A program made the translations under genes and the position numbers. Positions 25,987 to 29,436 of a stretch of 29,436 bases of DNA are shown here, piece by piece. Within the stretch, counting starts at the first letter, position 1. Each line of letters begins with the position of its first letter. The DNA comes from a virus. The stretch lies in the IMG/VR virus record IMGVR_UViG_3300033273_000370, positions 1 through 29,436 of that record, one strand, 5' to 3'. Under the pieces are notes generated by a model. That model was not told the origin of the DNA and searched no databases. It was given only the letters and a program-made list of their open reading frames with translations.

Positions 25987-28035
25987 TTAGTAACCGCCGC
26001 CGGATGAACCGCCAGAGGTTCCTGAAGTTGTATTAGCAAAAGAACTATTAGTAGAAGTAGTTGTATTTGCTGTGGTGTTTGCTGTAGTAATTACAGCATT
26101 TTCCGGACCACCAACACGAACTAAATTACCTTCTGCATAAGAAGAAGAAACAATATAATTTGATGCTGATGGATCAAGTCCTGATGCGATTTCGTCTGAT
26201 ACCATTTCAAACGTACTGTTACTAGTATCTAGTTGCAAATAAAGGTCCTGTAATCCAACAACATCATTTGATAAAGGTGTTGCTTGAATTTCTATGGTCT
26301 GTTGTCCGTCTTTTTCCATTCCTGCAATAATATTAATTGCATTAATGGTTATAATACCATTTACATAATCAATAGTACCAACATTAGAACGTATGATTGT
26401 TGGACTTTGAGAACCTACATTGGGTACGGTGAAGAAAAACAGAGTTCCAGTTTGTCTATTTGTATTTGGAATATCACTAAGATAAACATTTTCAGAAATT
26501 CCAACAACTCTAAACGCACTGGATTTTATGTTATAACCATTTATGCTGAAAATATGAAACTGATTACCAAATCCAATTTGATATTCAGCAATCGTGTTTG
26601 GTACAATTCTCAAATCTCTTCTCATCTTCACAACAGTAATGTTTGATGTTACTGCTTCATGACTATCATCAATCACTTTCAAAAACTTACTGTATTTGAA
26701 ACGAGCACCATACTTATTTAATTCAGTAGAACTAGCATACTTAGATGCATTATTAGAAACTACCGTAGAAACATCAGCTGCTGATGGTGCTAGATTGGTA
26801 TTATAATAAACTTTTGAACTTACCTCAAGATAAAGATACTTAAGATCCAAGATTTCAGGAACAACTCCTGCTACTGCGTATTTTTTTAATTTTAGTTTGA
26901 TATTATCTTTAATCAAATTTGGAAGAAAATCTCCAAATCTAGGTTTAATGCTGATAAAAACCTTTCCATATTGAGGAGGAATTAATTCCTCTCCACCAAA
27001 TACAGAAATAGACTCCGTATCTGGGTATATTTTTGCGGGAATCAGTGTTTCATAATCATCTGCAGTTACTGCACGGTTTTGAGTTGAGTAAATCTTTGGG
27101 GCATATTTTCTAACAGACTCAACTTCTTCAATTGCAGATCCTCCTCTAGAACTATACTCTGGTGTTAAAAGTGATATACCAGAGGTAACTGTATATTCAT
27201 TTCCATCTCTTACATAAGTTAATCTACCATTGAAAGCAAATTGTGAGAATCCATTTCCAGAATCCCCATTAGTGACCAAATAAGTGACTGTAATATAATT
27301 TTGATCGTCTAGTTTTTTACCAAAAACTCCATCACCAAAGAATATTTCATATCTTTCGTCTGCAACTTCTTGTAAAAAGTAGATTTTTGAGTCACTTCCA
27401 GCATAGAATAAGTTATCTTGCAAAGAGTATTTTACAGTTGCAGTTGAAGATGCATTATTTTTAACACCAACTCTGATTAAATCCGTATCAACTCCAGGAT
27501 TTGGTAAAATAAACTTTTGTTGAGGATTTCTAGCACTGTAAGTAAAGTTTTTTTCTACAACCGTCCCCTCATAGATTGGTATTTCATTAAAAGCAGCAAT
27601 TCCATTGACTACAGGAACGGTTATATCATCTAAAATACAGAAAGACCCACTAGAACCACCAAAGGTGCCTCTAGACGCTGCTACAGTCCCTTTACGGAGG
27701 GTTATAGACGCTGGTTTGGGTGTTATGTTAGATGTATCTACAATGAATGATATTGCAGATGTTGCTGCTTTTCTTGATCTGGGAGTATATCCAATATTTC
27801 TTGCTAACGCAACTACGTTTTCTCTTAAAGTTGCCGTATCAATAAAAACTTCGTTTGCTACCATATTAGCATTATACGAAGTAATGTACGTATTGTATGC
27901 TAATAAATCTAAAATCGTCGATAGGTTGGAACCTTCGAAGTCATAGTCCGTAAAATTGGAATTTGACTTTAGGTATTCTTTGAGAGTAGTTTTAACGTCC
28001 TCAAAGTCTAAATTTGTAAAATTTACTAGTGACAT
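25987..28035 (-). CDS. 6: gp6-like baseplate wedge protein
   Basis: T4 gp6 dimers form the inner iron-ring of the baseplate that links the six wedges around the hub. Seen here: the start region FTNLDFEDVKTTLKEYLKSN, then FEGSNLSTILDLLAYNTYI and NANMVANEVFIDTATLRENV, is the conserved N-terminal signature of gp6 and related baseplate J-like proteins. Length is 682 aa against 660 in T4. The last ~40 residues are a Thr/Asn/Ser/Gly-rich tail ending SGGSSGGGY, which is low complexity and probably disordered. The ATG lies one base after the gp25 stop, and an AAGG within the end of gp25 serves as its Shine-Dalgarno sequence. No repeat modules of the GxGY type are present, unlike the neighbouring gp8 and gp7-like proteins. 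Confidence 0.95.
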   Translation of the reverse strand: MSLVNFTNLDFEDVKTTLKEYLKSNSNFTDYDFEGSNLSTILDLLAYNTYITSYNANMVANEVFIDTATLRENVVALARNIGYTPRSRKAATSAISFIVDTSNITPKPASITLRKGTVAASRGTFGGSSGSFCILDDITVPVVNGIAAFNEIPIYEGTVVEKNFTYSARNPQQKFILPNPGVDTDLIRVGVKNNASSTATVKYSLQDNLFYAGSDSKIYFLQEVADERYEIFFGDGVFGKKLDDQNYITVTYLVTNGDSGNGFSQFAFNGRLTYVRDGNEYTVTSGISLLTPEYSSRGGSAIEEVESVRKYAPKIYSTQNRAVTADDYETLIPAKIYPDTESISVFGGEELIPPQYGKVFISIKPRFGDFLPNLIKDNIKLKLKKYAVAGVVPEILDLKYLYLEVSSKVYYNTNLAPSAADVSTVVSNNASKYASSTELNKYGARFKYSKFLKVIDDSHEAVTSNITVVKMRRDLRIVPNTIAEYQIGFGNQFHIFSINGYNIKSSAFRVVGISENVYLSDIPNTNRQTGTLFFFTVPNVGSQSPTIIRSNVGTIDYVNGIITINAINIIAGMEKDGQQTIEIQATPLSNDVVGLQDLYLQLDTSNSTFEMVSDEIASGLDPSASNYIVSSSYAEGNLVRVGGPENAVITTANTTANTTTSTNSSFANTTSGTSGGSSGGGY

Positions 28036-28036
28036 T

Positions 28037-28438
28037 TTACCTTGTTGGTTGCAATACGAATTCTAATTGTTGTGTAGGAATATCAGCTCCAATAATATCA
28101 TATACAATAACGACATCAAATGAATTACCATCTATATCAGCAAATGCATCAACAGATTTTAAATTAACTCTTGGTTCATACCTTTTAATTGATTCTTCAA
28201 TCTGAGTTTGAATTTCAATAGCAGTTAAATCATCAGCATTTTCAAAAAGAGATTCAGTAATGCGTGATCCAAATCTTGGATTAAAAAATTTCTCCCCAGG
28301 ATTTGTAAAAACAATGTTTTTTACTGATCTTGCGATTGCATTTTCATTTTTCATTGCAATCAAATCTTTTGTCAGAGGATTAGTCTGAAAAGACATGCTA
28401 ATATCTTTAAATCCTTGACTTATCCTTTCTAAAGGCAC
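28037..28438 (-). CDS. 25: gp25-like baseplate wedge protein (GTG start)
   Basis: gp25 completes the wedge next to gp6 and gp53, and belongs to the gp25/GpW baseplate family shared with contractile injection systems. Seen here: FNPRFGSRITESLFENADD matches FDPEFGCDLSDQLFENMTP in T4, followed by IEESIKRYEPRVNLKSVDA against IESAVRNYEPRIDKLAVNV. Length is 133 aa against 132 in T4. The start is GTG at 28438-28436. It is chosen because the MPLERISQGFKDISMSF beginning is conserved in cyanophage gp25 proteins as I recall them. The next in-frame ATG, 13 codons later, would remove that segment. No clear Shine-Dalgarno sequence precedes the GTG, but AATAAATA stands 21 nt upstream. Confidence 0.95.
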   Translation of the reverse strand: MPLERISQGFKDISMSFQTNPLTKDLIAMKNENAIARSVKNIVFTNPGEKFFNPRFGSRITESLFENADDLTAIEIQTQIEESIKRYEPRVNLKSVDAFADIDGNSFDVVIVYDIIGADIPTQQLEFVLQPTR

Positions 28439-28459
28439 AACAATACGGCAATTATGTAT

Positions 28460-28467
28460 TATTTATT
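28460..28467 (-). promoter_or_regulatory. Late promoter before gp25 (AATAAATA)
   Basis: The minus strand reads AATAAATA, 21 nt before the gp25 GTG, within the 40-nt gap that follows the 66-aa gene. It fits the T4-like late promoter pattern NATAAATA and is the same octamer and nearly the same spacing as before gp8. It would head the wedge genes gp25, gp6 and the gp7-like giant. Confidence 0.66.
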
Positions 28468-28478
28468 AGGGTATTTGA

Positions 28479-28679
28479 TTAAAATTCGTTAAGAGGAATG
28501 GGTTCTGTACCATATTCCCAATCATCATAATCCTCATCATTACGAATTTTTTGATGAATTTCGTTTTGTACCTTAAAATCATGTTTTTTTGGCGTCAAAT
28601 CATCATTTGCAATCTCACGGAGCATCTTTTGATGCTGATGATTTGCCAAATTATCTAAAAAATCGTGTTCAGTTGTCAT
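28479..28679 (-). CDS. Small acidic protein of unknown function
   Basis: A 66-aa hydrophilic protein. The first half is rich in His, Gln and Asn (DFLDNLANHQHQKML), and the C-terminal third is strongly acidic (NDEDYDDWEYG). It has no signal peptide or membrane segment. A good AGAGGA Shine-Dalgarno sequence lies just upstream of the ATG, and an AATAAATA motif 16 nt upstream, so it is very probably a real late gene. I do not recognise a family. It lies directly before gp25, and may be an assembly factor or unrelated. Confidence 0.72.
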   Translation of the reverse strand: MTTEHDFLDNLANHQHQKMLREIANDDLTPKKHDFKVQNEIHQKIRNDEDYDDWEYGTEPIPLNEF

Positions 28680-28695
28680 ATTTCCTCTTTTTTCG

Positions 28696-28703
28696 TATTT
28701 ATT
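28696..28703 (-). promoter_or_regulatory. Late promoter before the 66-aa gene (AATAAATA)
   Basis: The minus strand reads AATAAATA, 16 nt before the ATG of the 66-aa gene. The TAA in the middle of the octamer is the stop codon of the preceding gene. A Shine-Dalgarno sequence (AGAGGA) lies between the motif and the start. Confidence 0.62.
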
Positions 28704-29241
28704 GAAGGTCTAAAGGACGCCCATCTTGTGATTTGTACATATCTTCGGGTTTTTCTTCTTCATTTTTACGTTCTTTTGCTGTTTTCCAAAAATATTCATC
28801 CTCACGACCCATTCCAAGACGTTCAAATCCATTTTCAACACTATAATATTCAGTTGAAACCTTAAAATCGGGCATTTTGGGGTCAACAGGTGTCAAACTA
28901 TTGTCAAAAATACGCATTCTATTGTTTGGATACAGTGCATACTGACCATTATCCAACTCAATGAGGTTATGTGACTTATGTTCAGCTGGATTTTCACTTG
29001 TTGAATAGTCAATAACATCAGGATCTTGATGATAATTGTCTATTGTACAGATATATGTACCTTTCTGAATACCAAAATCGCGTGTATACAATTCAAAATC
29101 CATACTACCAATGAATTGTTTATGAATTGATACTACACCATAATCCATACAGTTCCAAAATTGTAAATTAGGTAAATCCATATCAGGATTTGGGGTTTCT
29201 GGTTCACCTACAAAAGCACTAATAGGTAACTTATCATACAT
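28699..29241 (-). CDS. Conserved phage protein of unknown function (5' end uncertain)
   Basis: From the first in-frame ATG this encodes 180 aa beginning MYDKLPISAFVGEPETP. It contains IGSMDFELYTRDFGIQKGTY, IDNYHQDPDVIDYSTSENPA and LDNGQYALYPNNRMRI, and ends in a charged tail (KERKNEEEKPEDMYK). I recall similar proteins of unknown function in marine phages, and in those the conserved part begins about 60 residues earlier. The open frame here does continue to 29418 and encodes matching sequence (VEVWVRKEYLTDHQF, GVWVSCKSIPGRAFYFETYL), so the ATG at 29241 is probably internal. No ATG, GTG or TTG occurs in frame in that extension. The composition suggests a soluble cytoplasmic or virion protein; no catalytic motif is visible. 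Confidence 0.7.
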   Translation of the reverse strand: MYDKLPISAFVGEPETPNPDMDLPNLQFWNCMDYGVVSIHKQFIGSMDFELYTRDFGIQKGTYICTIDNYHQDPDVIDYSTSENPAEHKSHNLIELDNGQYALYPNNRMRIFDNSLTPVDPKMPDFKVSTEYYSVENGFERLGMGREDEYFWKTAKERKNEEEKPEDMYKSQDGRPLDLQ

Positions 29242-29418
29242 TGCCGCATATTCTGGTAAATATGTCTCAAAATAAAAAGCACGCCCAGGAATCGATTTAC
29301 ACGATACCCAGACGCCTTTTACAAATTCCCCATGACCAAATTGATGATCAGTGAGATATTCTTTTCTTACCCATACCTCAACCGAGGGGAGGTTGCAAAT
29401 AAGTGCTGCAATAATATG
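29242..29418 (-). other. Probable N-terminal coding extension without a standard start codon
   Basis: Fifty-nine sense codons continue in frame upstream of 29241 until a TAA at 29421-29419. They read as plausible protein (NLPSVEVWVRKEYLTDHQF near the start). The only nearby ATG, at 29425-29423, is in a different frame and stops at 29378 after fifteen codons (MLTYYCSTYLQPPLG). The two frames would join if one base were lost or gained near the run of four G at 29386-29389. Either the true start is a rare codon such as ATT, or there is a frameshift or sequence error. Confidence 0.5.
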
Positions 29419-29436
29419 TTAACATAGCTTTACTTA

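Noticed and set aside
26284-26646. Plus-strand open frame of 120 codons opposite gp6
   Set aside because: gp6 is securely identified on the other strand. The frame has an Asn/Ile/Tyr-rich composition with no recognisable domain.
27605-27946. Plus-strand open frame of 113 codons opposite the N-terminal part of gp6
   Set aside because: Antisense shadow of the conserved gp6 signature; no independent evidence for a gene.
1-29436. CRISPR array, tRNA, integrase, insertion sequence or defence system
   Set aside because: No regularly spaced identical repeats, no tRNA-like cloverleaf and no gene of these classes found. Repeats here are protein-level modules within virion genes.

Overview
The window is a late structural-gene block of a T4-like marine myovirus, most like the cyanophages that infect Synechococcus and Prochlorococcus. 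The evidence is an AT-rich sequence, tight co-directional packing with every recognisable gene on the minus strand, T4-type gene order, and the cyanophage hallmark proteins (DUF4815 and YHYH-type structural proteins). No host gene, auxiliary metabolic gene, tRNA, integrase or insertion sequence is present, so the host can only be guessed. Coordinates fall as transcription proceeds.

Layout in transcription order (right to left): a conserved protein of unknown role (28699-29241, with its open frame continuing to 29418); a 66-aa acidic small protein; baseplate wedge gp25; wedge gp6; a 4082-aa protein in the T4 gene 7 slot; wedge gp8; a 2554-aa DUF4815 virion protein; three small overlapping genes (75, 60 and 128 aa); neck proteins gp13 and gp14; tail terminator and sheath stabiliser gp15; and the first codons of the next gene (the gene 16 slot). 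T4 genes 9, 10, 11, 12 and wac are not recognisable between gp8 and gp13. The DUF4815 giant and the small genes occupy that place.

The products should assemble one machine. gp25, gp6, the gp7-like giant and gp8 form the baseplate wedges. The DUF4815 protein is probably a peripheral baseplate or fibre-like element. gp13, gp14 and gp15 join the finished tail to the filled head. Genes are separated by 0-40 nt or overlap. Five octamers with the T4 late-promoter core TAAATA stand 16-33 nt before start codons, and in three of them the TAA of the motif is also the stop codon of the preceding gene.

The most unusual content is inside the proteins. Two reading frames (4082 and 2554 codons) take up about two thirds of the window. 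They are built from a few recurring beta-type modules, and the same modules also interrupt or extend gp8, gp14 and gp15. I see at least four module types: an ITNxGxGY repeat, an NHGYxSGDxVxY repeat, an IGDE...RGxxGT repeat and a GExxTGxTSG repeat. I found no defence system, CRISPR array or diversity-generating element.
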